From: G942493275 sp942493275
Lineage (GTDB): Bacteria > Actinomycetota > Coriobacteriia > Anaerosomatales > PHET01
DNA: 64,000 bases
Assembly: GCA_942493275.1 (NCBI GenBank)
Contig: OW818687.1
Coordinates: forward strand, 124,001-188,000
Direction of reading: 5' to 3'
Shown here in pieces: positions 15,910 through 24,741 of this stretch. Numbering within the stretch: the first letter of the stretch is position 1; the number at the start of each line of letters is the position of its first letter. Position numbers and translations under genes: made by a program. The notes beneath the pieces are model-generated. The model saw only the letters and a list, made by a program, of their open reading frames with translations. It was not told the DNA's origin and ran no database searches.

Positions 15910-18900
15910 TCAGAACCGGGAGATGGCTGAGGTGGATAGAAGGGGCTCCTGGTCGCGCGCCCCTGAGACTGCGTCGCGAACATCACGGCCAACCGCGTTG
16001 ACTCCACCGAAGAAGGTCACGCTGTTGATCTGATCTGAGTTCTTGCTGATGATGCCGGCCACTTCCGGCTGCAGGTACTCCCCGGGGGTGAGCACGAGCA
16101 CGGCGCCGGCCTTCGCCTGCAGCAGCCCACCGGTGAGCGAGTCGGGGAAGTTCGCCCCAGTCGCGATGCCGATGCGGTCCCAGCCGAACCCTGCGTTGTC
16201 CACCGCGTACCTCGCGATGGCCACGACGTCGCCGTAGCGATCGGTGCCGGCTACGCGCTCGACGTGTGCCTGACCCACGAGCGTCACGAGGTCCGCCTGC
16301 GTTGCGGCATTGACATCAGAGGTGCCGCCCAAAACAATCGCACGGGTCGCCCCGGCGAGCGCCGTCTTGGTGTCAGCGGCCAGAGCACGGCCGGGCTCTG
16401 CAAGATAGAGCGGCCAGCCGTTGCGCGCGGCCATCGGGCCGGCTGCGACTGCGTCGGCGAAGTCGGTGCCCGAAGTGACGAACACCGTGCCGTCGAAGTC
16501 AGCGCCCAGCTCGACGCGAGAGCGTGCGGCCACGAGCTCGGCGGTGCGGTAACGATTGGCGCCACCGATGCGCTCGACGCTTCCGGTGACGAGCGCCGAC
16601 AGCGCGCTCTCCCCTCGTGCGCTCACAGCATTGGGGCCGCCGAGGATGACGATGTCGGTGGCGCCCAGCCGCGCGATCTCGGCGGCGGTGACGGCAGGAA
16701 CGGTATCAGGGGTGACGAGCAGGATGGGGGCATCGAGCGCGCCGGCGAGCGCGGAGCCGCCCAAAGCGTCGGGCCAGTTCATGCCCGTGGCGACGACCAC
16801 GGTATGCGCGCCACGCGGGTATGCCTGCTTGGAGACCTCGACAGCGGTCGCGAATCGGTCGGAACCGGCCACCGTGAGGGTCGCCAGCGGAACCGTGACC
16901 TGGAAGGTGTCGGTGCTGTGAGCCGACTCGTTGCCCGCGCCGTCCGTGGCCCACGCCTCGATGGTGTGTGACCCACCGACCTCAGACGTGACCACAGTAG
17001 AGGCCGCGTGCGCCTGCTGGACGGGCCCACCGTCGATCCTCCAGTACAGCGTCACACCGGACAGGGCGTCCGAGCCCGCAAGTGTGTAGCGCGCGAGGTA
17101 GCCAAGCGAGCCAGACTCGTTCAGGGTAACCGTGGGTGCGGTGGCGTCGATGCGGATCAGTTTGGTCTGGGTCGCCTGGGCGACGCCGTCCAGGACGGCG
17201 CGCACCTTGAAGTAGTGCTCGCCATCGGCGAGGCCGGCGAGCGACACTCTGCGGCCGCTGCCCTCCGCCGTGACGTCCGGCACCGATGTCGGGTTGCTGG
17301 AGATGTCCCACGAGTACTCTACCCTGGGCTGCGGCAGTCCTGTGATGATGGCTACGCTGCCTTTGTCCCCCACGTACGCGGTCGTGCCCACGACCTCGAC
17401 GCGCATCGGATCACCGGGCGTGTCGCACCTTCCCAGCGAGACGGGATTCCTCGGGTCGGAGAAGTCGACTACGTCAAGACCATATCCGCGGCTCGCGATG
17501 TACAGCGTGTCGCCCACCGCATCGAGGCCGACCGGGTCCCCGGAGCCCTGGTAGAAGCCGAGCTCGACCGGACGGCGCGGGTCTGAGACGTCGTACTTGG
17601 TGACACCCATTCCTTCACCCGAGACGAACAAGCTGTCGCCCTCGACGGCCACACCCGTGACCACGCCGAATGAGTTGGCTCTGGGGATCGCGGCGATGGT
17701 CGTCGAGCTCTCGGGACGCGAAATGTCTATCACGTGAACGCCTGCCGACGGCACCACCGCGTACAGGAAATCGCCAGACACATCGATGTCGCAGGAAGAG
17801 ACGGGGATACTCCGCACGACGGAAGGCTTACGCGGGTCCGTGATGTCGATGATGCTGATGCCGTTTTGGAGCGACTTCACCACCAGGATGTTTCCGCTGA
17901 CTGTCATCCGATCCCAGTCATCACCACCGCGTACGCTCTTGATCTCTCCCACGATCTTGGGCGTAGCCGGGTTCGAGACGTCGAACGACTTGAGCCCCTT
18001 CGCGCCATCCAAGACAAACGCGTAGTCGCCCTTCACGGCAATCGCCCATGCCGTTCCTGATGTGTTGAACGAGCCGAGTTTGACGGGTGCCGCCGGGCTC
18101 GTGACGTCGAAGATGTCGAACCCATCATAATATCGCGGCGTGTAGAGCCGGTTCGCGGCGACCGCATGGCCTCCAGAACCGTACGGATGGGACGGCACCG
18201 ACGCGGCAGGGGTCGCCCTCAAGGCCGGCGGATCCCACACGTCGATGATCTCCAGGGCGTCATCGGCGGCCACGTAAGCAAAGCGCCCCTGCACGGCGAG
18301 AGCTTCCCCACCCACGATGTAGACGGGCTTGCCCTTCTGCACCGGCGCGAGGCGGTTGCTGACGTCGAAGGTGAACAGCCCACCGTAAGTGTCGACGACG
18401 TACGCCCGGTCCCCGGAGACCTTCACCGACATGGCTTGGATGGGCGTGGGTGAGGTCGCGAGTATGGTGGGGTGAGCGGGATCGGTGATGTCGTAGACCA
18501 TCAATCCGGTCCACAGGCTTGCGGCATACATGGTGTTGCCGCTGATTTCGACGTCGAACAGAAACTCGTCACCACTTGTGCGGCCGACAGACCCAATCGG
18601 TGTCGGCTTCGTGGGGTCCGAGACGTCGACCAAGGTGATGGAGGTCGCGGACGCGACGGCGAGCCGGCCGTCGACGATTGACGACATGCCCCACGAAGTC
18701 CCGACGCCGCAGTTGCCGAGCAGCTTGAGGTCATCGGGGTTCGACGCGTCGACCACGTAGAGTTGCGCGGCGTTGTTGTCCGCGATGTACAGGGTCGTGC
18801 CGACCGCGGCCACATCCACTGGATAGGCCGACGCGAAGTGACCGCGCTCCACTGGGTGAGCAGGATCCGAGACATCCACGGCGATCGTGCGGACGTTGGC

Positions 18901-19326
18901 CACCACGTAGGCCATCGTGCCCGAGACCACGATGTCACCCTGATACGAGTGCGAACCTATCGGCACCTGGCCGAGGAGCGTGGGGGCAGAGGGATCGGAC
19001 ACGTCAAGAACCTTGAACATGGCCGCGTCTGTGACGTATGCGATATTCCCGGCGACGGCGACGCCGATGCCGCCCGACATCGGGAACCGGCCCACCTTCG
19101 AGGTGTTGTAGTCGGTCTTCTGACGCCAGGAGAAGGATGCGCCATCACTCGAACGCCATGCGTCGTCGGGATGCGTGGATGAAGCGAGATCGGTGATCGA
19201 GCTCGATGTCGCGAACGCCGCTGACGCGGCGGACAGCATGAACGCGATCGTGAGCGCGAGTACTCCGAGTCCCCGCGCGGTGCGGGAGACGTACTCCCTG
19301 AATCCGGGCCCATACGACCAGTGCAT
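15910..19326 (-). CDS. secreted LVIVD-repeat protein with Ig-like and cell wall-binding repeat 2 domains (paralogue B)
   Basis: 1138 residues. It has the same signal peptide, propeller repeats and three terminal CWB2 units as paralogue A. It lacks two of the Ig-like modules: after the first module (WDISSNPTSVPDVTAEGSG) it joins directly to TAPTVTLNESGSLGYLARYT. The protein also ends with a short extra tail (DQEPLLSTSAISRF). The signal-peptide region and a stretch inside the CWB2 region are nearly identical at DNA level to paralogue A (for example 16477-16575 against 12235-12333), while the propeller faces differ, as expected after duplication followed by divergence of the binding surface. The start matches A (MHWSYGPGF), with AAGGGGGAA upstream. 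Function unknown; cell-surface adhesion is an inference. Confidence 0.87.
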   Translation of the reverse strand: MHWSYGPGFREYVSRTARGLGVLALTIAFMLSAASAAFATSSSITDLASSTHPDDAWRSSDGASFSWRQKTDYNTSKVGRFPMSGGIGVAVAGNIAYVTDAAMFKVLDVSDPSAPTLLGQVPIGSHSYQGDIVVSGTMAYVVANVRTIAVDVSDPAHPVERGHFASAYPVDVAAVGTTLYIADNNAAQLYVVDASNPDDLKLLGNCGVGTSWGMSSIVDGRLAVASATSITLVDVSDPTKPTPIGSVGRTSGDEFLFDVEISGNTMYAASLWTGLMVYDITDPAHPTILATSPTPIQAMSVKVSGDRAYVVDTYGGLFTFDVSNRLAPVQKGKPVYIVGGEALAVQGRFAYVAADDALEIIDVWDPPALRATPAASVPSHPYGSGGHAVAANRLYTPRYYDGFDIFDVTSPAAPVKLGSFNTSGTAWAIAVKGDYAFVLDGAKGLKSFDVSNPATPKIVGEIKSVRGGDDWDRMTVSGNILVVKSLQNGISIIDITDPRKPSVVRSIPVSSCDIDVSGDFLYAVVPSAGVHVIDISRPESSTTIAAIPRANSFGVVTGVAVEGDSLFVSGEGMGVTKYDVSDPRRPVELGFYQGSGDPVGLDAVGDTLYIASRGYGLDVVDFSDPRNPVSLGRCDTPGDPMRVEVVGTTAYVGDKGSVAIITGLPQPRVEYSWDISSNPTSVPDVTAEGSGRRVSLAGLADGEHYFKVRAVLDGVAQATQTKLIRIDATAPTVTLNESGSLGYLARYTLAGSDALSGVTLYWRIDGGPVQQAHAASTVVTSEVGGSHTIEAWATDGAGNESAHSTDTFQVTVPLATLTVAGSDRFATAVEVSKQAYPRGAHTVVVATGMNWPDALGGSALAGALDAPILLVTPDTVPAVTAAEIARLGATDIVILGGPNAVSARGESALSALVTGSVERIGGANRYRTAELVAARSRVELGADFDGTVFVTSGTDFADAVAAGPMAARNGWPLYLAEPGRALAADTKTALAGATRAIVLGGTSDVNAATQADLVTLVGQAHVERVAGTDRYGDVVAIARYAVDNAGFGWDRIGIATGANFPDSLTGGLLQAKAGAVLVLTPGEYLQPEVAGIISKNSDQINSVTFFGGVNAVGRDVRDAVSGARDQEPLLSTSAISRF

Positions 19327-19637
19327 GACCAGTTCCCCCTTATGCCGAGAGGCCGTTCGTCTTGAGGCCTCGAGACTGCGACGGACGCGTACTGCGCCCC
19401 TATGGAGATTCTCGGGGGTCACGGCGTGCGGTCATATCGGGTGAAACCCTGACATTGCGGTCCCGACCGACATTCTTGCCGCACGCGACTCAGGGTTTCC
19501 CTGATGCGCTGCACCGCCGGCCGTCACCCAGCCGTCACTCGGCGTCACCCGCGCGACAGCCCTGCGCCACCGTGCCGCCACCATGCTCGGGTAGGGTCGA
19601 AAGCGATCGCCCGACACCGAGGGAATGGGGTTCGCCC
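19327..19637. other. 311-bp divergent intergenic region
   Basis: Between paralogue B (minus) and the CreD-like gene (plus). The half next to B carries the duplicated leader, including the stem at 19443-19499. The remainder up to 19637 is G+C-rich with no open frame that looks coding. A likely ribosome site for the plus-strand gene is weak (GAATGGGG about 7 nt before the ATG). Confidence 0.6.
19443..19499 (-). promoter_or_regulatory. structured leader upstream of paralogue B
   Basis: Stem GAAACCCTGA/TCAGGGTTTC with inner TGCGG/CCGCA, as before paralogue A. The one base that differs inside the element (A against G near 19488 / 15784) lies outside both stems, so it neither supports nor contradicts the fold. 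Confidence 0.4.
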
Positions 19638-20885
19638 ATGTCAGGACGACGTCTGTTCGCAGTGGCGCTGATCTTCGCGCTCGCGACCGCTGCGTGGCTG
19701 GTGCTAGCCGGCTCGGTCCAAGTCCGCACGACCGACACCACGGGTCGGCTGGGAGACGAGGTGAGCGGTCTGTGGGGCACGCCGCAGACACAGAGCGCTC
19801 CCACCTTCACCGTCGCATCCGGCAAGCAACCGCTCGAGATCGCGTCGAGCGACATCTCGGCGAAGTTCGAGTTGGACCAGCGGCGCAAGGGGTTGCTGTG
19901 GTACTCGACCTACGTCGTGGACCTCTCGGCGGAGTACGAGGTGAAGAACCCGGCGTCGGAACCGGCGACGATGACGATGTCGTTCGTCTTCCCCGATCCG
20001 GGCGGCAGCTACGACGGCTTCGCGGTTCGCGTGAACGGCGCAGAGGTGCCGGTGCGCTACCGTGAAGGGACCGCCCAGGCGACGTTCCAGGTGCCGGCGA
20101 GCGCCACCGCGAAGATCGCGACCGGCTACAAGACCAACGGCATGGAGTCGTGGGCATACGCCCCGAGTCCCGGCGGCGCCGACGTCATCAAGGACTTCAG
20201 CCTGGTGATGGTCACGGACTTTGAGGATGTCGACTATCCCGGCGACGGCGTTTCCCCCACCGAGCAGACGCGCGAAGGCTCGGGGTGGAAGCTCGCGTGG
20301 ACCTACGACAGCGTGGTGAGCGGACGACAGATCGGCCTCGTGATGCCGACGCCGCTCAACCCCGGCCCGCTCGTCGCCCGCATCACCGCGTTCGCCCCGG
20401 TGTCGCTGCTGTTCTTCTTCGCCGCACTCATCTTGCTCACTGCGACGCGCAACGTGAAGCTGCACCCCATCCACTACGGGTTCCTCGCTGCGGCGTTCTT
20501 CGCCTTCGACCTGCTCCTCGCCTATCTCGCAGACCAGGTCGACATCAACGTGGCGTTCGCAATCGCTGCGGTGACGTCGGTCGCGCTGGTGACCGGCTAT
20601 CTGTTCGTGGTGGTGGGGCGTAACCGGGCGCTCGTCGAGATCGCGATCAGCCAGTTCGTGTTCCTGGTGCTGTTCAGCTACAGCTTCTTCTTCGAGGGGA
20701 TCACCGGGCTCGCGATCACCATAGGGGCCGTACTCACGCTCGCATTCTTCATGGCGCGAACAGCGCGGGTCGACTGGGAAGCGGTGTTCCCGCCCAAGCA
20801 GCGGGGCTACGACCAGTGGGCCGCGCAGGCGCAGGCGTACGCGCCGCCGGCGCCGATGCCCCCCGAGCCTCCAACGCCGCAGTAG
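19638..20885 (+). CDS. CreD-like inner membrane protein
   Basis: 415 residues. An N-terminal membrane anchor is followed by an extracytoplasmic beta-rich domain (~40-245). A cluster of about five to six transmembrane helices (~255-380) follows. The membrane part contains LHPIHYGFLAAAFFAFDLLL, which closely resembles the CreD family signature HP-x-x-YG in its second helix. A Pro/Ala-rich cytoplasmic tail (PPAPMPPEPPTPQ) ends it. CreD is linked to cell-envelope integrity and beta-lactam response in enterobacteria, but no creBC partner is nearby, so only the family is assigned. The ATG at 19638 starts a clear hydrophobic leader (LFAVALIFALATAAWLVLAG). Transcription ends at the strong hairpin at 20905. 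Confidence 0.78.
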   Translation: MSGRRLFAVALIFALATAAWLVLAGSVQVRTTDTTGRLGDEVSGLWGTPQTQSAPTFTVASGKQPLEIASSDISAKFELDQRRKGLLWYSTYVVDLSAEYEVKNPASEPATMTMSFVFPDPGGSYDGFAVRVNGAEVPVRYREGTAQATFQVPASATAKIATGYKTNGMESWAYAPSPGGADVIKDFSLVMVTDFEDVDYPGDGVSPTEQTREGSGWKLAWTYDSVVSGRQIGLVMPTPLNPGPLVARITAFAPVSLLFFFAALILLTATRNVKLHPIHYGFLAAAFFAFDLLLAYLADQVDINVAFAIAAVTSVALVTGYLFVVVGRNRALVEIAISQFVFLVLFSYSFFFEGITGLAITIGAVLTLAFFMARTARVDWEAVFPPKQRGYDQWAAQAQAYAPPAPMPPEPPTPQ

Positions 20886-20904
20886 CAGCGTCCCGGACGA
20901 ACAG

Positions 20905-20932
20905 GAGGGGGCCCGGTCACCCGGGCCCCCTC
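20905..20932. terminator. bidirectional terminator between convergent genes
   Basis: 12-bp perfect GC-rich stem (GAGGGGGCCCGG-TCAC-CCGGGCCCCCTC), followed on the plus strand by TTAGTT. It lies between the stop of the CreD-like gene and that of the glutamate synthase-like gene, so it can serve both. Confidence 0.8.
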
Positions 20933-20953
20933 TTAGTTGCTGGTGCGTGCGCG

Positions 20954-22546
20954 CTACCCTTCGATGATCCGCATAGCCTCATCGCGGTAGGCGTCCATCA
21001 CGAACGGGATGCCGGCGATCTCGGCGGCGTCCTTGGTGAGCGCCATGACATCGGAGCGGCTGATGGTGTCGAGCCGCATGTTGCGCGAGCCGCTCATCAG
21101 CTGCTGGAGACCGACCTTGATCTTGTCGGAGTAGGTGTAGATGCCCAGCGCTCCCATCGGGAACTTGTCAACCTCGTCGCCGTACTCGGCCTTCAGGGTC
21201 TCGTAGGTGACGAAGATCTCCTCCTTGGTGGTGCCGAACGCCGACACCGTCTTGGGGAGGTCCTGCTCCTTCATCCACAGTTCGATGTTCTTGCCCACGA
21301 AGCCGGGGATCATGAGCGCGCGGCCCATACAGACCGCCTTGGCGTGCGGGGCGCCCATCGCGAGGACCTTGAAGACGTGGTCCTCGGTGGAGAACCCGCC
21401 GGCGATCGCGATGTCGGGCACGTAGGCGCCCTGGCTCGCGAGCTTCTCGGCCAGTTCGTTGGCCATGCACTGCAGGTAGAAGGTGGGAACGCCCCACTCC
21501 TCCATCATGCGCCACGGCGACATGCCGGTGCCGCCGGGTGCGCCGTCGATGGTGAGCAAATCGATCTTGGCGTTGGACGCCCACTTCATCGCCATGGCGA
21601 GCTCGCGCATGGGGTACGCGCCGGTCTTGAGGGTCACGCGCTGGACACCCAGATCGCGCAGGCGCTGGACCTCGGCGTAGAACGCCTCCTCCTCGACGAA
21701 GCCGAGACGGCTGTGACGCTCGAACTGACGGATGGCTCCGTCCTTGTACGCGGCCTGGACGGCGGGGTCACTCGGATCGGGGGTGACGAGGTACCCGCGG
21801 CGCTGCAGCTCGAGGGCGCGATCGAGGCTGTTGACCTTGATCTCGCCGCCGATGCACTTGGCGCCCTGGCCCCACTTGAGCTCCATCGTGGTGACGCCGA
21901 GCTTCTCGACGCAGTACTCGGCAACGCCCAGGCGGGTGTCCTCGACGTTCATCTGCACGAGGATGTCGCCGTATCCGTCCTGCTGGTAGCGGCGGAACAG
22001 GTCGACCCTGCGCTTCATGTCCGGGGCGTTGACGACTTTGCCCTTGCTGTCGAGCTCGAGCTCGGGATCGATGCCGCAGACGTTCTCGCCGCACACGATC
22101 GAAACACCGGAGATCGCCGCACCGACGGCGAAGTGCTCCCAGTTCTTGCGCGCGATCTCGGTCGATCCCAGTGCACCGGTGAAGATCGGCACCTTCATCT
22201 TGATCTTGTTGGTGTGACCGAACTCGGTCTCGGTGCTCACCATCGGGAAGAGCGTGTTGTCCGGATCGCCCACTACTCCCTCAGGAAGACCCTTCGCGCC
22301 TATCGCGTATCCCTGGATGTTGAGATGCGAGTAGTCGATGGGGTAGTCCTTGTCGCCACCGGCCGTGACCTCGCCGTACGGCCCGGGATAGATGACTTCT
22401 CGGCCCCGGAACGAGGACTTGAAGACCTCGCAGTTGCCCCGACACCCCTCCAGGCAACGCGCGCATAGGCCGGAACCCGGAACGACATCCTTTGACCGGT
22501 TCGCGGTCTGGGTGGCGTCACTTCCCTTCGGACACTGCAGATTCAT
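20954..22546 (-). CDS. stand-alone FMN-binding glutamate synthase-like protein
   Basis: 530 residues. The N terminus has a cysteine cluster C28-x2-C31-x3-C35-x3-C39 (GLCARCLEGCRGNC), fitting one Fe-S centre. The rest is the glutamate synthase FMN barrel (IFTGALGSTEIARKNWEHFA; ELKWGQGAKCIGGEIKV; LTIDGAPGGTGMSPWRMME; DIAIAGGFSTEDHVFK). It has no amidotransferase or GXGXG domain. It may make glutamate using free ammonia or a separate glutaminase, or act on another amino-donor reaction; the true reaction is unknown. It is divergent from the second glutamine synthetase with a shared ~130-bp control region, which supports a nitrogen role. The ATG at 22546 follows GGTAGGGA. Confidence 0.88.
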   Translation of the reverse strand: MNLQCPKGSDATQTANRSKDVVPGSGLCARCLEGCRGNCEVFKSSFRGREVIYPGPYGEVTAGGDKDYPIDYSHLNIQGYAIGAKGLPEGVVGDPDNTLFPMVSTETEFGHTNKIKMKVPIFTGALGSTEIARKNWEHFAVGAAISGVSIVCGENVCGIDPELELDSKGKVVNAPDMKRRVDLFRRYQQDGYGDILVQMNVEDTRLGVAEYCVEKLGVTTMELKWGQGAKCIGGEIKVNSLDRALELQRRGYLVTPDPSDPAVQAAYKDGAIRQFERHSRLGFVEEEAFYAEVQRLRDLGVQRVTLKTGAYPMRELAMAMKWASNAKIDLLTIDGAPGGTGMSPWRMMEEWGVPTFYLQCMANELAEKLASQGAYVPDIAIAGGFSTEDHVFKVLAMGAPHAKAVCMGRALMIPGFVGKNIELWMKEQDLPKTVSAFGTTKEEIFVTYETLKAEYGDEVDKFPMGALGIYTYSDKIKVGLQQLMSGSRNMRLDTISRSDVMALTKDAAEIAGIPFVMDAYRDEAMRIIEG

Positions 22547-22598
22547 GCGTCCCTACCCCCTTGGTATCCAGTACGCGCCCAATCGCGTAGAGCATTTA

Positions 22599-22616
22599 TG
22601 CGACATTTTTGTCGCA
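22599..22616. promoter_or_regulatory. inverted repeat operator between glutamate synthase-like gene and second glnA
   Basis: TGCGACA-TTTT-TGTCGCA, a perfect 7-4-7 dyad. For the minus-strand gene it falls mostly between TTGCGT and CATAAA spaced 17 bp, so a bound protein would block that promoter. For the plus-strand gene it lies upstream of a TACACT -10 (22635-22640). The regulator is unknown; it could be FNR/CRP-like or GlnR-like, but it fits neither consensus exactly. Confidence 0.5.
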
Positions 22617-22676
22617 CACGCAATCCATCAGACATACACTCGTAACATGCCCGAAACAATCGAGAAGGGGTCAAGG

Positions 22677-24008
22677 ATGCCGCAGGAGCTCCGTAATCAG
22701 GCCGCCGAGGCCATTCGTGCGCAAGGCGTCGAGTTCATCCACCTTTGGTTCACAGACGTGCTCGGTTTCCTGAAGACCTTCGTCATCACCGAAGACGAGC
22801 TGGATACCGCGCTCACCGAGGGAATGGGCTTCGACGGCTCCTCCATCCAGGGATTCGCGCGCATCGAAGAGTCCGACATGGTCGCACTCCCCGACCCCAA
22901 CACCCTCCAGATCCTCCCGTGGCGTCAGGACGAAGGGCAGCTCGTGGCGACGATGTTTTGCGACATCGTCCGGCCCGATGGCACTCCCTACGAGGGCGAC
23001 CCACGCTACGTGCTCAAGCGTCAACTGAGGCGCGCCGCGGAGATGGGATACACGTTCTACGTGGGTCCCGAGCTCGAGTACTACTACCTGAAGAACGACG
23101 TGTACCCCGAGGTCGTCGACCACGGTACGTACTTCGACCAGACTACGCGCGACCTCTCGGTCGACCTTCGCAACAAGACGGTTCGCACGCTCAAGGACTT
23201 CGGCATCCAGGTGGAGTACAGCCACCACGAGGTCGGGCCGAGCCAGCACGAGATCGATCTTCGCTACAACGAGGCGCTCAAGATGGCCGATGCGGTCATG
23301 ACCTACCGTCTGGTGGTCAAGGAAGTCGCCCAGCTCAACGACATGTACGCGACGTTCATGCCCAAGCCCATCTATGGCGAGGCCGGAAGCGGCATGCACG
23401 TCCACCAGTCGCTGTTCAAGGGCGACTCCAACGCCTTCTACGACCCCGCCGACGAATATCACCTCTCGGCCACGGCCAAGGGCTATGTCGCGGGCCTGCT
23501 GCACCATTCTCGGGCGATCAGCGCGGTGACCAACCAGTGGGTGAACTCCTACAAGCGGCTCGTCTCAGGCTATGAGGCCCCGGTCTACATCTGCTGGGCG
23601 CACCGCAACCGCTCGGCCCTTGTCCGCGTGCCGATGTACAAGCCCGGCAAGGAGAAGGCGACGCGCGTCGAGCTGCGCTCGCCGGACCCCGCCTGCAACC
23701 CGTACCTGGCTTTCGCGGTGATGCTCGCAGCCGGCCTCGACGGCATCGAGCGAGGACTTGAGCTGCCCGCCGATGTCACCGACGACGTCTACGAGATGAG
23801 CGCCGAGCAGCGCGCGGAGTGCGGCATCGGGCAACTTCCCGAGAACCTCAAAGAGGCCATTAACGAGCTGGAGAAGAGCGAGCTGCTGCGCGAGGCACTC
23901 GGCGAGCAGGTGTTCACGTGGCTCATCCGCAACAAGCGCATGGAGTGGCACGAGTACCGCACGCGCGTCACCCAGTGGGAGCTCGAGGAGTACCTGCCGC
24001 TGCTGTAG
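22677..24008 (+). CDS. glnA: glutamine synthetase type I (copy 2)
   Basis: 443 residues, the same length and architecture as copy 1. Motifs: LWFTDVLGFLKTFVI, EGMGFDGSSIQGFARIEESD, GSGMHVHQSL, NRSALVRVPMYKPGK. It keeps the Arg-x-Glu-Glu arrangement (GFARIEESDM) that in Bacillus-type GSI-alpha enzymes mediates feedback inhibition; copy 1 has RIQESDM there. The ATG at 22677 (MPQELRN) has AGAAGGGG about 8 nt upstream and is preferred over the ATG 30 nt earlier, which has no ribosome site. It is divergent from the stand-alone glutamate synthase-like gene. Confidence 0.96.
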   Translation: MPQELRNQAAEAIRAQGVEFIHLWFTDVLGFLKTFVITEDELDTALTEGMGFDGSSIQGFARIEESDMVALPDPNTLQILPWRQDEGQLVATMFCDIVRPDGTPYEGDPRYVLKRQLRRAAEMGYTFYVGPELEYYYLKNDVYPEVVDHGTYFDQTTRDLSVDLRNKTVRTLKDFGIQVEYSHHEVGPSQHEIDLRYNEALKMADAVMTYRLVVKEVAQLNDMYATFMPKPIYGEAGSGMHVHQSLFKGDSNAFYDPADEYHLSATAKGYVAGLLHHSRAISAVTNQWVNSYKRLVSGYEAPVYICWAHRNRSALVRVPMYKPGKEKATRVELRSPDPACNPYLAFAVMLAAGLDGIERGLELPADVTDDVYEMSAEQRAECGIGQLPENLKEAINELEKSELLREALGEQVFTWLIRNKRMEWHEYRTRVTQWELEEYLPLL

Positions 24009-24049
24009 CGCGCGAGAGTACTCCCCCGGATTGCGATGTGCTTTGGCAC

Positions 24050-24093
24050 GCAGTGCGCGGTTTAGGTACAGCTGTACCTAAACCGCGCACTGC
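24050..24093. repeat. 44-bp perfect palindrome, dispersed repeat copy 1
   Basis: A perfect inverted repeat centred on TACAGCTGTA with arms reading GCAGTGCGCGGTTTAGG. Its 32-bp core (CGCGGTTTAGG...CCTAAACCGCG) recurs at 30112-30147. Here it sits between convergent glnA2 and lysE and could also terminate transcription. Confidence 0.85.
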
Positions 24094-24120
24094 CACTCAA
24101 GCAGCTCTTCGTTCCTCTCC

Positions 24121-24738
24121 TCAGCCGAGGAACACGGATGCGATCGCCAACACGCCGAAGATCGCGACCGCGGCACCGGATGCGCGATTGACCCACACGA
24201 TCGCCCGGTCGCTCACCGCGTGGCGCGTAAGCGCGACGCCCGTGACGAGCGCGAACCACCACGTGAAGGAGCCGAGTGCGACGCCGGCGGTCACGGCTGC
24301 GGCCGCCGACAGCGTCGCCTCGGCGCCGAGTCCCGCGCTCGCGAAGATCGCGCCGAACGCCATGATCGTCATCGGGTTGGTGAGAGTGAGCGCAAAGGCA
24401 CTCGCGTAGAGCGCGCCGAATCGGGCCGAATCGGGCGCGACGGCTGCGTCATGCGCGGGAGGCGCCACCATCGCGCGCCATCCGAGCCACACCAGCACGA
24501 GCCCACCAACGATTCGGAGCGGGTCCTGGAGCGAAACCAGCGCCTGCGACAGCGCACTCACTCCGAAGGCGGCAGCCGCGGCGTAGGTGGCGTCAGCGGT
24601 CGCGATACCCGCGCCCGTGGCCATCCCGGCACGCCATCCGTGAGCGAGCGTGCGCTGGATGCACAGCACCCCCATTGCGCCCACCGGGGCCGCAACGGCG
24701 ATGCCGATGAAGAAGGTACGTACGAGGAGTTCGGACAC
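24121..24738 (-). CDS. LysE/RhtB family amino-acid exporter
   Basis: 205 residues with about six hydrophobic helices. The start GIAVAAPVGAMGVLCIQRTL carries the Pro-Gly-Pro-like motif region typical of the family, followed by GWRAGMATGAGIATADATYA and LTLTNPMTIMAFGAIFASAG, both strong LysE signatures. It is an inner-membrane exporter of amino acids or analogues; the substrate cannot be assigned. The gene starts 3 nt after the upstream membrane-anchored spermidine-synthase-like gene, so the two form an operon. Confidence 0.88.
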   Translation of the reverse strand: MSELLVRTFFIGIAVAAPVGAMGVLCIQRTLAHGWRAGMATGAGIATADATYAAAAAFGVSALSQALVSLQDPLRIVGGLVLVWLGWRAMVAPPAHDAAVAPDSARFGALYASAFALTLTNPMTIMAFGAIFASAGLGAEATLSAAAAVTAGVALGSFTWWFALVTGVALTRHAVSDRAIVWVNRASGAAVAIFGVLAIASVFLG

Positions 24739-24741
24739 GCC

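Noticed and set aside
22599..22616. ANTAR hairpin between the glutamate synthase-like gene and glnA copy 2.
   Set aside because: It forms a hexaloop stem, but position 4 is A (minus) or T (plus), not G. It is better read as a DNA operator.
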